44,989 nucleotides of DNA, taken from the NCBI RefSeq assembly GCF_024206495.1, contig NZ_JAMBPQ010000051.1:1-44989 (forward strand), read 5' to 3'. The stretch is from Paraburkholderia sp. CNPSo 3272. GTDB lineage: Bacteria; Pseudomonadota; Gammaproteobacteria; Burkholderiales; Burkholderiaceae. This document shows positions 16,843 through 25,463 of the stretch, piece after piece. Both the position numbers and the translations under genes were made by a program. A model generated the notes under the pieces. It was given only the letters and a program-made list of their open reading frames with translations. It had not been told where the DNA came from and did not search any database. The first letter of the stretch is position 1. Every line of letters starts with the position of its first letter.

Positions 16843-17646
16843 ATGAAATCCTTCAAGCTGGTCGGGCAGGGACCTCGCAAGGTGCTACTTTTTCCTGGCT
16901 TGCTCGGCACGCGCGATGCATTCGACGACATGCTGCGCTACGCCGATCTCGATGCGTTCCAGTACGCCATAGTCGAATACCGCGGCTATGGCCACTCGAA
17001 GAACGAGCCGGGCCTGTTCACGCTGCGTGAGGTCGTGATCGACGCCGTGCGCCTCGTGGAGTTTCTCGGCTGGAACCGGCTTGCCGTTGCCGGCCATTCG
17101 CTCGGCGCACTTGCGGCGCAGATGCTCGCGGTGGCGTTGCCGCATCGGGTTGATGCGATCGTGTCGATCGCCGGTTTGAGCGCGAAGGGTGCGAGCGCTG
17201 ATCCGCAAAGACAGCGCTTTATGCAGGAACTCGCACACTCGCGCGAGAGGCGCGAGGCGCTCGTTCATGGGGCGACTGGCAACCGTTACGCGGACGGGTT
17301 TGCCCGCGCACTGGTAGCCGTGACGTGGGACAACATCGATGGCGACGCGCTGACAAGCTATGCGATCGATGCGAGCCGCACCGATATTCACGCTCAGGTT
17401 GAGTCTCTCGAGACGCCGGTTTTGGTGCTCGTCGGCGAATGCGATCCCAACTGCTCCGCAGCGGCTGCCCGCGAAACGATGCTGCGCTGGTGCCGACTCG
17501 CGACGTTGCAGGTCCTGCCTGGAGTCGGCCATTTTCCGATGGTCGAAGCTCCCGCGCAGACGCTCTCCGCACTGGAGCACTACGTTGCAGCCGGGCATGC
17601 CGGCACGTCGGATCAAGCCGTGAGCGAGGCGGCAATCCCAGCCTGA
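16843..17646 (+). CDS. alpha/beta-fold hydrolase (probable ring-fission product hydrolase)
   Basis: A 267-residue alpha/beta hydrolase. It shows the oxyanion-loop region LLFPGLLGTRDAFDDM, the nucleophile elbow GHSLGAL (Ser near residue 86), the acid strand 'PVLVLVGECDPNC' and the catalytic histidine in GVGHFPMVEAP, giving a full Ser-Asp-His triad. The start at 16843 is chosen because GGGAG lies seven bases upstream; the ATG at 16837 is too close. The gap to the dioxygenase stop is 45 bases. In this context it plausibly hydrolyses the C-C bond or enol-ester of a cleaved substituted hydroquinone, but the general family also includes enol-lactonases and esterases. Confidence 0.8.
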   Translation: MKSFKLVGQGPRKVLLFPGLLGTRDAFDDMLRYADLDAFQYAIVEYRGYGHSKNEPGLFTLREVVIDAVRLVEFLGWNRLAVAGHSLGALAAQMLAVALPHRVDAIVSIAGLSAKGASADPQRQRFMQELAHSRERREALVHGATGNRYADGFARALVAVTWDNIDGDALTSYAIDASRTDIHAQVESLETPVLVLVGECDPNCSAAAARETMLRWCRLATLQVLPGVGHFPMVEAPAQTLSALEHYVAAGHAGTSDQAVSEAAIPA

Positions 17647-17759
17647 GACAGCATTGCGCCAACGGCGGCGTGCTGGTTGGAATCTGCACCGCACGCTGCT
17701 GCGTGGCGTCCGCTGGCGGTCAGGCTTGCTATTTCAAACCGACTTTATACGGGTTCGCG

Positions 17760-18842
17760 ATGTTGCAACGATCGTTCGTCTATTCTCCGCTGCCCGCACG
17801 CGTGGTGTTCGGCACCGGCAGCCTCGGCAAACTCGTCGACGAGTTCCTCGAGTTGCGCGTGAGCCGCGCGCTCGTCGTCTGCACGCCGGAACAGTCCCAT
17901 CTTGCCGACGAGGTGGCCGGCCGCCTTGGCGGCCAATGCGTCGGCGTCTTCCCGAAGGCCGTCATGCACGTGCCCATCGAGGTCGCACGCGAGGCGCGCG
18001 ATTGTGCGAGGCACGTCGGCGCGGACTGCATCGTCGCAATCGGCGGCGGTTCAACGATCGGCCTCGGCAAGGCGATCGCCCTCGAGTCGGACATGCCGAT
18101 CCTCGCAATCCCGACGACCTACGCCGGGTCCGAGATGACGCCGATCTACGGCATCACCGAGGGCCGCGAGAAAAAGACCGGGCGCGATGTACGCGTGCTA
18201 CCGCGCACGGTAATCTACGATCCGGCGCTGACGAAGTCGCTGCCCGCTAACATGAGTGCGACGAGCGGCATCAACGCGATCGCGCACTGCGTCGAGGCGC
18301 TCTACGCGGACAACGCGAACCCGATTACGTCGATGATGGCCGAAGATGGCATCCGGAGTCTCGCTAATGCGCTACCGGTGATCGTGCAGCACGCCGAGGA
18401 TCTCGACGCGCGGACCGAGTGCCTGTACGGCGCGTGGCTGGCTGGTTCGGTCCTCGCGGCAACGTCGGTCGCCTTGCACCACAAGCTTTGTCACACGCTC
18501 GGGGGCATGCTTGACCTCCCGCACGCTGCGACTCATACGGTCGTGCTGCCTCATGCGGTGGCGTATAACGCCTCGGCCGCTCCCGTGGCGATGGTGCGCA
18601 TTGCGCGCGCGCTCGGTGCCGACGATGCCGCCCAAGGCTTGTTCGATCTCGCACGGCAGCTCGACGCGCCAACGTCGCTCGCGGCGTTAGGTGTGTCGTC
18701 GGCGGATCTCGATCGGGTCGCTGACGCTGCATTGCAATCCGCCTATCCCAATCCGCGTCCACTGGAGCGCGCTGCCATTCGTCATCTGCTGGAGGACGCC
18801 TGGCACGGTCGGCGTCCGCGGCCCATGGCGGGGATGATCTAG
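17760..18842 (+). CDS. maleylacetate reductase
   Basis: A 360-residue iron-type alcohol dehydrogenase-fold enzyme with the maleylacetate-reductase signatures: ARVVFGTGSLGKLVDE near the N terminus, AIGGGSTIGLGKAIAL (NAD(P)H-binding), PTTYAGSEMTPIYGITEG, and the metal/active-site region HHKLCHTLGGMLDLPHAATH. It reduces maleylacetate to 3-oxoadipate, the exit from hydroquinone and hydroxyquinol degradation. The ATG at 17760 gives the family's usual length; the frame is open further upstream with no similarity. It is third in the operon, 113 bases after the hydrolase. No hydroxymuconic-semialdehyde dehydrogenase is present, so maleylacetate must arise by hydrolysis or by an enzyme encoded elsewhere. 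Confidence 0.9.
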   Translation: MLQRSFVYSPLPARVVFGTGSLGKLVDEFLELRVSRALVVCTPEQSHLADEVAGRLGGQCVGVFPKAVMHVPIEVAREARDCARHVGADCIVAIGGGSTIGLGKAIALESDMPILAIPTTYAGSEMTPIYGITEGREKKTGRDVRVLPRTVIYDPALTKSLPANMSATSGINAIAHCVEALYADNANPITSMMAEDGIRSLANALPVIVQHAEDLDARTECLYGAWLAGSVLAATSVALHHKLCHTLGGMLDLPHAATHTVVLPHAVAYNASAAPVAMVRIARALGADDAAQGLFDLARQLDAPTSLAALGVSSADLDRVADAALQSAYPNPRPLERAAIRHLLEDAWHGRRPRPMAGMI

Positions 18843-18931
18843 CGCAGGACCGCAACCTGGATGCGGGAAGTGTGCGAGATACCCACCCGCACGGTCGAGA
18901 TTCTCAATGTCTCATTAAATAGGATTCCTTT

Positions 18932-20662
18932 ATGGATACCCAGCAAAAGACGGGCAGCCTCACCCTGCGGATGACGATTGGCGACTTCCTGCTTCGCCGT
19001 CTCGAGGAAGCCGGCATTCGGCACTTGTTTGGCGTTCCCGGCGACTACAACCTCACGCTATTGCAGCAGCTCCACGATAGCGGCGCGCTGGAATGGATCG
19101 GCACGACGGGTGAGCTGACGTCTTCCTATGCTGCGGATGGCTATGCCCGGCTCAATGGGCTCGGCGCTCTGCTCGTCACGAATGGGGTTGGCGCCCTGAG
19201 CGCGCTCAACGGCGTGGCCGGTGCCTACGCGGAGCACGTTCCCGTAATCTGCATCTGCGGGTCGATACCGCTAAGGTCCATCGATCGCGGCCTCGGCATG
19301 CACCACACCATGGCCGACGGGAACTTCGACCACTTCCTCCGCGCGTTTGCGCCGGTGACCGCGGCGCAGACCAGGATCACCCCGCGCAACGCGGCCATCG
19401 AGATCGACCGCCTGATCCTCACCGCCTGGCGCGAGAGGCTCCCCGTGTACATGGAGTTGCCGTCCGATATCGCTTACCTCGAGATCGAAGTGCCTGTAGC
19501 TGCGCTCGCTTTCGCCGATGAGCCCAGCGATCCAGAACGGCTGCGCTCGTGCATCGCCGCGCTCGCGCAACGGCTGTCCGCCGCTACGACGCCCGCGATC
19601 CTCGTGGACGCGGATGCGAGCCGATTTGGCGTCGTTCCCGAACTCGTGGAACTGGCCCGCAAGATAATGGCTCCCGTGGCCGTGATCAACGCAGCCAAGG
19701 GCGTATTCGACGAAACCTTCACACATTACGTTGGCATCTACAACGGCAAGGGCAGCGAACCGGGGGTTCGTGAGACGATCGAGAGCAGCGGCTGTCTGCT
19801 CGCCATTGGCTACCGCCCGATCGGAGTGACCACCGGCGACTTCACGGCAACGCTCCCTATCGGCACGATCCACGCTCGCGGCTATGCCGTGGACGTCGGT
19901 GAGGAAAACTATCAGGCGGTCACGCTCAAGGAAGTGCTACGGGGCGTCATTGATGCGGTCCCACAGGTCAGCAACAGCGCTGCGCGCCCAGCGCGCGCCG
20001 TTGCCGCTGCCGTGCCGGACACGGCCATCGACGTTTCCGCCACGTTGACCCAGGCTGCCTACTGGCAGGCCGTAGAGGCCTGGTTGCGGCCCGGCGACGT
20101 CCTGTACGTCGACAATGGCACGTCGTTTTCCCTGCTCGGGCTGAAGCTCCCTCCGAACTGCTCCTTCATCGGCTCGATCAACTGGGGGTCGATCGGTTAT
20201 TCGGTTGGCGCCCTGCTCGGTGCGCTGACTGCGGCGCCACATCGTCGCCACGTGCTGCTCATCGGCGACGGCTCCTTCCAGGTCACGGCGCAGGAGCTAT
20301 CGACCATTCTGCGGCACGGTCACAAGCCGGCGATCCTGCTGATCAACAACGGCGGCTACACCATTGAGCGCGGCTACCTCGGCAAGACCGAACCCTACAA
20401 CGACATCGCCAACTGGGCTTATGCCGATCTGCCAAAAGTGCTCCATCCAGGCGACACGGCACGGTCGTTCGTGGTCAAGACCTGTGGGGATCTGCGAAAC
20501 GCCTTGAGCGCGCCGAACGACAAACTGCTCTTCGTCGAATCGATCATGGACCCCTGTGACGCTCCGGCCGCCATCACCCGAAGCAGCAACCTGGGAGCCG
20601 AGCTCGACTACGGGCCTCGCGGCCCGCAACACCGCGCCAACTTGCAACTACGTCCCGACTGA
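18932..20662 (+). CDS. ThDP-dependent 2-oxoacid decarboxylase (PDC/IPDC family)
   Basis: A 576-residue thiamine-diphosphate enzyme of the pyruvate/indolepyruvate decarboxylase family. The Pyr domain has D38 (GVPGDYN), E61 (TGELTSSYAADGYAR) and the paired histidines H124/H125 (GMHHTMADG). The PP domain has the ThDP motif GDGSFQVTAQELSTI ending in LLINNGGYTIE, which includes the second active-site glutamate. The catalytic set of true decarboxylases is thus complete. AGGA lies seven bases before the ATG. It follows the maleylacetate reductase by 89 bases and probably belongs to the same transcript, where a decarboxylase acting on a 2-oxoacid would be unusual for plain hydroquinone. It is a paralogue of the gene at 22745-24505. 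Confidence 0.9.
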   Translation: MDTQQKTGSLTLRMTIGDFLLRRLEEAGIRHLFGVPGDYNLTLLQQLHDSGALEWIGTTGELTSSYAADGYARLNGLGALLVTNGVGALSALNGVAGAYAEHVPVICICGSIPLRSIDRGLGMHHTMADGNFDHFLRAFAPVTAAQTRITPRNAAIEIDRLILTAWRERLPVYMELPSDIAYLEIEVPVAALAFADEPSDPERLRSCIAALAQRLSAATTPAILVDADASRFGVVPELVELARKIMAPVAVINAAKGVFDETFTHYVGIYNGKGSEPGVRETIESSGCLLAIGYRPIGVTTGDFTATLPIGTIHARGYAVDVGEENYQAVTLKEVLRGVIDAVPQVSNSAARPARAVAAAVPDTAIDVSATLTQAAYWQAVEAWLRPGDVLYVDNGTSFSLLGLKLPPNCSFIGSINWGSIGYSVGALLGALTAAPHRRHVLLIGDGSFQVTAQELSTILRHGHKPAILLINNGGYTIERGYLGKTEPYNDIANWAYADLPKVLHPGDTARSFVVKTCGDLRNALSAPNDKLLFVESIMDPCDAPAAITRSSNLGAELDYGPRGPQHRANLQLRPD

Positions 20663-20685
20663 CTGGCAACGAAGGCAACACCGTG

Positions 20686-20862
20686 ATGACGGGACTCAAC
20701 AAGATGTCTGGTTTCGACCGGTTTGACCACGGCGTCTATCTTTTGCGTCGGAATCGAGCGCTTATCGCGTGCTGCGCAGGTCCTCGCACCAACACCACCG
20801 ACGGTGTGCCGCTAGCAGGCTTCCGAAGCCCTGATCCGGTAGCCATACCGATCATGGAATGA
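20686..20862 (+). CDS. 58-codon frame of unknown status
   Basis: An ATG-to-TGA frame (MTGLNKMSGFDRFDHGVYLL...) fills most of the gap between the decarboxylase and the convergent HAD gene. It shows no recognisable family and only a weak purine stretch (GAAGG) about ten bases upstream. It is recorded because it is co-directional with the operon and fills the gap; it may be chance. Confidence 0.2.
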   Translation: MTGLNKMSGFDRFDHGVYLLRRNRALIACCAGPRTNTTDGVPLAGFRSPDPVAIPIME

Positions 20863-20865
20863 CTG

Positions 20866-21576
20866 CTAGCAACCCAGCTCACTTGCCAGTTCTTCGAGGC
20901 CGTCCACCATCAAATCGAAGTGACCAGGCTTCGGTATCGCCTCGACCACGCGACCGGCGCCATATTCCAGCGGACGCGAGACATAACATGTCCGCAGCCC
21001 GCACTTCGCCGCCGCATCCAGATCGGACGGATGCGAGGCCACCAGCATGACTTCATCAGGCTGACAGCCGAGGAACGCGGATGCACCCAGATAGGTCTCG
21101 GGATCCGGCTTGTAATGACGAAACACGTCCGCCCCAAATATTGCATCCCACGGGAGTCCTGCCGTTTTCGCCATCCGCACGAGCAGCGCAACGTGCCCGT
21201 TGGATAGCGGCGCAATGACATATCGCGTACGCAGTCTCTGCAACCCCGCCACAGAATCGGGCCACGGCGGCAACTCATGCCACATTCGGACCATTTCATC
21301 GGCCGCGGCATCATCCAGCCCGATGATGCCGAGCTCGAGTGCCAGCTTTTGCAGCGACTCCAGCTGCAATACATCCAGCACGGCCCACTCCCGCTCGCCA
21401 GTTCGTACGCGCTGCAGCGACGGTGGATAGGCCATTCGCCATGCATCCACGAGCCGAGGCCAGTCTGCGGCGATCCCACGCGCTTTCCCCCATTCATCGA
21501 GGCTGGAAATCAATCCTCCCCGCCAATCCACGACGGTCCCAAAGGTATCGAACAGCAGCGCCCGGACAGTCATCAT
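20866..21576 (-). CDS. haloacid dehalogenase, type II-like (HAD family)
   Basis: A 236-residue HAD-fold protein of the L-2-haloacid dehalogenase group. It shows LLFDTFGTVVDWRGG (nucleophile D10), a four-helix cap (about residues 15-95), IAPLSNGHVALLVRMA (Ser-Asn of motif II), FRHYKPDPETYLGA (motif III lysine) and VASHPSDLDAAAKCGL (motif IV with the dehalogenase-type Ser-Asp). Enzymes with this pattern hydrolyse 2-haloacids to hydroxyacids, though many relatives are of unproven substrate. It is the last gene of the leftward cluster, 21 bases after the class II aldolase-like gene, which implies co-transcription. Confidence 0.88.
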   Translation of the reverse strand: MMTVRALLFDTFGTVVDWRGGLISSLDEWGKARGIAADWPRLVDAWRMAYPPSLQRVRTGEREWAVLDVLQLESLQKLALELGIIGLDDAAADEMVRMWHELPPWPDSVAGLQRLRTRYVIAPLSNGHVALLVRMAKTAGLPWDAIFGADVFRHYKPDPETYLGASAFLGCQPDEVMLVASHPSDLDAAAKCGLRTCYVSRPLEYGAGRVVEAIPKPGHFDLMVDGLEELASELGC

Positions 21577-21597
21577 GATCGATGTTCCTCGCTTGTG

Positions 21598-22443
21598 TCA
21601 GTCCAGCAGGTCCGGTTGTTCCTTGACGATGCGGGCATAGAGGAGCTGGAACTGGAACCAGCCCGCCTGCGCGGTGCCAACGATCGAATACGCCTGACGC
21701 GCAGCGGCGTCGGAAATCGTCCTCAGCGGTGCGCCGGTGCGTGCCGCCGCGGCCTCCGCCAGCAGTTGTACCTGGCAGGAGCGCTCCATGGTGATGAACC
21801 ACCACGCGGCCTCGTCCACGGTATTGCCAACCGTCAGCAAGCGGTGGCTCTGCAGGATGGCCGCCTTGTGCGGACCCAGTGCATCCGCTATACGCTGGCC
21901 TTCGTCCAGTTCAACAGCCACGCCGCCGAAGTCTTCGTAGACGGCGTGGTCCTTGTAGAACGCGCAGACGTCCTGCGTGATCGGGTCTAGCAAGCGGCCC
22001 AGCGTCGACCATGCCCTGCCGTAGGTACTGTGTGAATGCGCGGCGGCCACTGCGTCAGACCGGGTCTGGTGCACGCGAGAGTGAATAGCGAAGGCGGCCG
22101 CGTTGACCGGATAGTCGCCCTCCACGACATTGCCGTGGTGGTCGCAGCGAATCAGGTTGGAGACTTGCACCTGACTGAAGTGCACGCCGAACGGATTGAC
22201 CCAGAACGTATCAGTGAACTCCGGATCGCGCGCCGTGATGTGACCTGCCGCGCCTTCGTCGAAACCGAACTTCGAGAATAGCCGGAAGGCTGCCGCGAGG
22301 CGCTGCTTGCGATGAAGGCGTTCCTGCGCCGGCGTATCAAAATGCGGAGGGCGAGGGAGATTCCGATATCGGGCTTCGAGTCTTTCGGGGAGGCACGCGA
22401 CGATTCCATTGTCGGGTGCGGCCTGCGTTTGCGGGGCGTTCAT
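21598..22443 (-). CDS. class II aldolase/adducin-fold protein
   Basis: A 281-residue protein of the class II aldolase/adducin family. It carries FDEGAAGHITARDPEF near the N-terminal third, the metal-binding pair AAHSHSTYG, and a third histidine in ILQSHRLLTVG (where relatives usually have RNHGLLTVG). The zinc-site histidines are therefore kept. Members include sugar-phosphate aldolases, epimerases and decarboxylases of hydroxy-oxo acids; which one applies here is unknown. It is followed by the type II dehalogenase-like gene and preceded by an acyl-CoA synthetase stump, so its original upstream neighbour has probably been deleted. Confidence 0.85.
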   Translation of the reverse strand: MNAPQTQAAPDNGIVACLPERLEARYRNLPRPPHFDTPAQERLHRKQRLAAAFRLFSKFGFDEGAAGHITARDPEFTDTFWVNPFGVHFSQVQVSNLIRCDHHGNVVEGDYPVNAAAFAIHSRVHQTRSDAVAAAHSHSTYGRAWSTLGRLLDPITQDVCAFYKDHAVYEDFGGVAVELDEGQRIADALGPHKAAILQSHRLLTVGNTVDEAAWWFITMERSCQVQLLAEAAAARTGAPLRTISDAAARQAYSIVGTAQAGWFQFQLLYARIVKEQPDLLD

Positions 22444-22504
22444 GATGGTGTCTCGTGGAGGGATAGTTGAGTGATTTGACGGGTATCGCGCCCGCCCGTC
22501 ACCG

Positions 22505-22748
22505 TGAATCGACCGCCCAGTCTCGTGAACAGGTTGGACGTACGCGTGATGTCACGGATCAGTTCGCTTTAGGTCCAGCACTCGGCCTCCCGATATCCGG
22601 CTGCGGTCAGAAAAAATGAGAGCGCGGGCGCCGACGGATCGATTGCTGCGCCGCGGCGGATCATCTCGTAGGTGTTGGCCGGGAGGTCAACCGGCAACCC
22701 TTGCGCTTCCAGCGCCAGCACGTCGTGGCGGTTCGCAGTGCGTTTCAT
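22505..22748 (-). pseudogene. acyl-CoA synthetase, N-terminal stump
   Basis: From the ATG at 22748, the minus strand encodes an AMP-dependent acyl-CoA synthetase N terminus: LPANTYEMIRRGAAIDPSAPALSFF, then EAECWT, an in-frame TAA (22569-22571) where relatives have Tyr, and SELIRDITRTSNLFTRLG. Similarity stops near 22505, where the class II aldolase-like gene's leader begins, so about 550 residues including the AMP-binding site are missing. The ATG overlaps the stop of the upstream decarboxylase gene (ATGA, 22745-22748), which implies the intact gene was translationally coupled to it. Confidence 0.7.
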
Positions 22749-24505
22749 GCTGATTCGTCCACAACGTGGTTGTATTCGCGGGCGCTACCGGCTGACCCGC
22801 TGACCTGTGCGACTGCCGGCGGCGGGTTTCTCGGGCCTCGCTCGCCGTAATCGAAGTCGGCCAGTCGACCGGCGAACTGTTTCAAAAGCGCAGGTGCGTC
22901 CATCGCCGGCAGCACCAGTTCGATGAAGACGAGCCGGTCGGCCGTTTCCGCCTGCGTGAGCGCAGCCTCCAGTTCGCCAACCGTTTGCACAACGAACGAC
23001 AGCGTGTTGTCGCGCCGGTTGAACACACGTGGTAACTCCGCATAACGCCAGTCGTCGACATCGTTGTAGGCGGATCGTGCACCCAGAATCAGCCGCTCGA
23101 TCGTGTAGCCGCCATTGTTCAGCAGGAAGATTACGGGCTTCTGGTCACGACGCAGGATCGAAGAAAGCTCCTGCACGGTGAACTGGAACGATCCGTCGCC
23201 GATGAAGAGCAGATGCCGCCGCGACGGTGCGGCCGTGAGCGAGCCGAACAGCGCAGGCAGCGCGTAACCCACGGCGCCCCAGGTCGGCGCCGCGATGTAG
23301 CTTGCGGCGGCCGGCAGGCTCAGCGAGACGAGCGCTGCATGCGCCGTGCCGGCCTCGCCGATGATCACGTCACCGGGTCTCAGGAAACCACGCACGCGCG
23401 GCCATAACGTTGCGTGCGTCAGCGCTTCGTCGGCTTGCGACGGGTCCCGCTCCACGTTGCTCGCGACAACCGGGGAATCGATTGCCGCCGGGCGGGCGAC
23501 TGGCTTCGCGCCTTCCACGATCCTGGCGAGCAGGTCTCGCAGCATGACGCCCGGCATTTGCACCGCGCCGATGCTCAGATCGTGCCGGCGCAAATCAATG
23601 AAGGTATCGCGGCCGATGCGCTGCGAGAACAACCCCGTGCTCGAATCGGTAAAGCGCAGGCCGACGCCGATCACACAATCGGCATTCTCGATGGCGTCGC
23701 GCACCGGGCCTGCGCTCGCCGCGCCGGCATAGATGCCGAGATAGCGCGGCGACGTTTCGTTGAGCGCGCCCTTTGCCGGCATGAGCGAGGCACAGGGAAT
23801 GCCGCATTTTTCCGAAAGCTTCTGCACCAGATCAGTCACGCCGAAACGGTCGGCATCCGCATCGACGACGAGCACCGGAGCTTGGGCTGCATTCAGCGCG
23901 TCGACAATGCGCTGAACCGCAACGCGCAGTTGCTCCGGATCGCTGGACGGGTCCGTCATCACGAGCGGGACGTCCGGAACCTCGACGAAGATATGCGTGA
24001 CATCCGATGGCAATTGCAGATGAACTGGCCGCCGTTCGAGCCAGCACGCGCGCAGCACACGGTCGATTTCGAATGCGGCGTTTGCGGGTGTGATGCGCGC
24101 CTGAGCAACGGTGAACTCGGCCATGCAGCGGCCGACGTTGTCGTAGTCGCCGTCAACTAGCGTGTGGTGGACCAGCGCCCCGCTATGAATGGCATGCAGG
24201 GGCGGCGCGCCGGTGATATGCACGACTGGCACGTTCTCCGCATAGGCGCCCGCGATACCGCCGATCGCAGCGAGATCGCCCACTCCGAAGGTCGTGACGA
24301 ACGCGGCGAGGCCCAAAGTACGGGAGTAGCCGTCGGCCGCATAGGCGGCATTCAGCTCGTTGCAGTTGCCGACGAATTCAATGCCGTCGGCATCCTGAAT
24401 CTGTTCGAGGAACGACAGATTGAAGTCGCCGGGCACGCCAAAGAGGTGGCGTACACCTGCCTCCGAGAGCCGTCGGGCAAGAAAGGCGCCAATTTGCATG
24501 CGCAT
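22745..24505 (-). CDS. ThDP-dependent 2-oxoacid decarboxylase (PDC/IPDC family), second copy
   Basis: A 586-residue PDC-family enzyme. With the start at 24505 (GGAG about 11 bases upstream), its catalytic residues fall on the numbering of Zymomonas PDC: D27 (GVPGDFN), E50 (NCNELNAAYAADGY) and H113/H114 (LVHHTLVDGD). The ThDP motif GDGSFQFTVQELSSI ends in LLNNGGYTIE. This agreement decides the start over a GTG at 24520. It decarboxylates a 2-oxoacid non-oxidatively to an aldehyde; the substrate pocket cannot be assigned. It lies 55 bases after the SDR gene, and its stop overlaps the start of the acyl-CoA synthetase stump. Confidence 0.9.
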   Translation of the reverse strand: MRMQIGAFLARRLSEAGVRHLFGVPGDFNLSFLEQIQDADGIEFVGNCNELNAAYAADGYSRTLGLAAFVTTFGVGDLAAIGGIAGAYAENVPVVHITGAPPLHAIHSGALVHHTLVDGDYDNVGRCMAEFTVAQARITPANAAFEIDRVLRACWLERRPVHLQLPSDVTHIFVEVPDVPLVMTDPSSDPEQLRVAVQRIVDALNAAQAPVLVVDADADRFGVTDLVQKLSEKCGIPCASLMPAKGALNETSPRYLGIYAGAASAGPVRDAIENADCVIGVGLRFTDSSTGLFSQRIGRDTFIDLRRHDLSIGAVQMPGVMLRDLLARIVEGAKPVARPAAIDSPVVASNVERDPSQADEALTHATLWPRVRGFLRPGDVIIGEAGTAHAALVSLSLPAAASYIAAPTWGAVGYALPALFGSLTAAPSRRHLLFIGDGSFQFTVQELSSILRRDQKPVIFLLNNGGYTIERLILGARSAYNDVDDWRYAELPRVFNRRDNTLSFVVQTVGELEAALTQAETADRLVFIELVLPAMDAPALLKQFAGRLADFDYGERGPRNPPPAVAQVSGSAGSAREYNHVVDESA

Positions 24506-24560
24506 GTTACAAATCTCCACGGTGAAACGGCTGGCAGCGGGCTGCGGCTACGAGGGGACA

Positions 24561-25424
24561 TCAAGGCTGGACGAGCCGGGCATGGTCCGAGTCGAGTGAC
24601 ATGCCGGGGCCTGCGTCGTTGCGCATATTGGCGAGCCGGGCGCCTTCCTGGCGCGTAATTTCATACAGCTTCTCGGGATGGTCCCGCATGATCTGCAGTG
24701 CGGCGCCCTCCATTCCGTCTGCCACCACCACCTCCCTTCTTTGCTCTGCGATGCCCTCGAGGATGCTGCCGGCAGCAATGTTCACGTCGATTCCACGCTC
24801 GATGTTCGGGTCTGAGCGCCCGCGCCGCTCGCCGTTGCCCTCGACGGCGTTGATGGCAATCGGCGTTTTTACGGAGCCCGGCAGGATCACGGTGACCGCG
24901 ATGCCGTGTGCGGATTCGATTTCGGCCCGCAGTGCAGAAAAGTATCCGACCACCGCATGCTTGGCGCCGCAATAGCCTGTCCTGAGCGGCACGCCGATCT
25001 TGCCCGCCACGGAGCTGACCGCCGCGATGTGACCGAAACCTCGCTCGATCATGCGGGGAAGTACGAGCTGGGTGAGCGCGACGGGCGCCAGGTAGTCGAC
25101 TTCCATCAGCGCGCGGTACACCGGCAACTGCGTATCGACGGCGAGACTGCGCTGGCTGATGCCTGCATTGTTGACGAGTATGTCGATTGCCCCATGCCAG
25201 TTCCATGCTTCGTCGACGACGTCCGGCAGTGCATCCCAGTTCGTGGCCTCGAATGGGAGGACGAGCGCCCTTTGCGGTGCGTTTGCCGCGACGCGTCCGA
25301 GCGCAACCGTTTGTCTTCCCGACAAGATGACGTAGGCGCCGCGATCCAGCAATTGGCGGGACAATGCTTCACCAATGCCCGACGACGCGCCCGTTACCCA
25401 TACGACCTTGCCTTCAAACGCCAT
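24561..25424 (-). CDS. short-chain dehydrogenase/reductase
   Basis: A 287-residue classical SDR with an intact active site. The nucleotide-binding loop is VTGASSGIGEALSRQ, the NNAG motif is in ILVNNAGISQRSL, the catalytic serine is in VSSVAGKIG, and Tyr/Lys are in GYCGAKHAVVGYF. The C-terminal third (VNIAAGSILEGIAEQRREVVVADG) resembles DHRS7/YdfG-like members. The substrate is unknown; beside two class II aldolase-like proteins and a decarboxylase it could oxidise or reduce a hydroxyacid or aldehyde intermediate. It lies 39 bases after the upstream aldolase-like gene, consistent with an operon. Confidence 0.9.
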   Translation of the reverse strand: MAFEGKVVWVTGASSGIGEALSRQLLDRGAYVILSGRQTVALGRVAANAPQRALVLPFEATNWDALPDVVDEAWNWHGAIDILVNNAGISQRSLAVDTQLPVYRALMEVDYLAPVALTQLVLPRMIERGFGHIAAVSSVAGKIGVPLRTGYCGAKHAVVGYFSALRAEIESAHGIAVTVILPGSVKTPIAINAVEGNGERRGRSDPNIERGIDVNIAAGSILEGIAEQRREVVVADGMEGAALQIMRDHPEKLYEITRQEGARLANMRNDAGPGMSLDSDHARLVQP

Positions 25425-25463
25425 TACATGCTCCTCGTATTTTTCTTCGCGTGTTTCCGGTGC

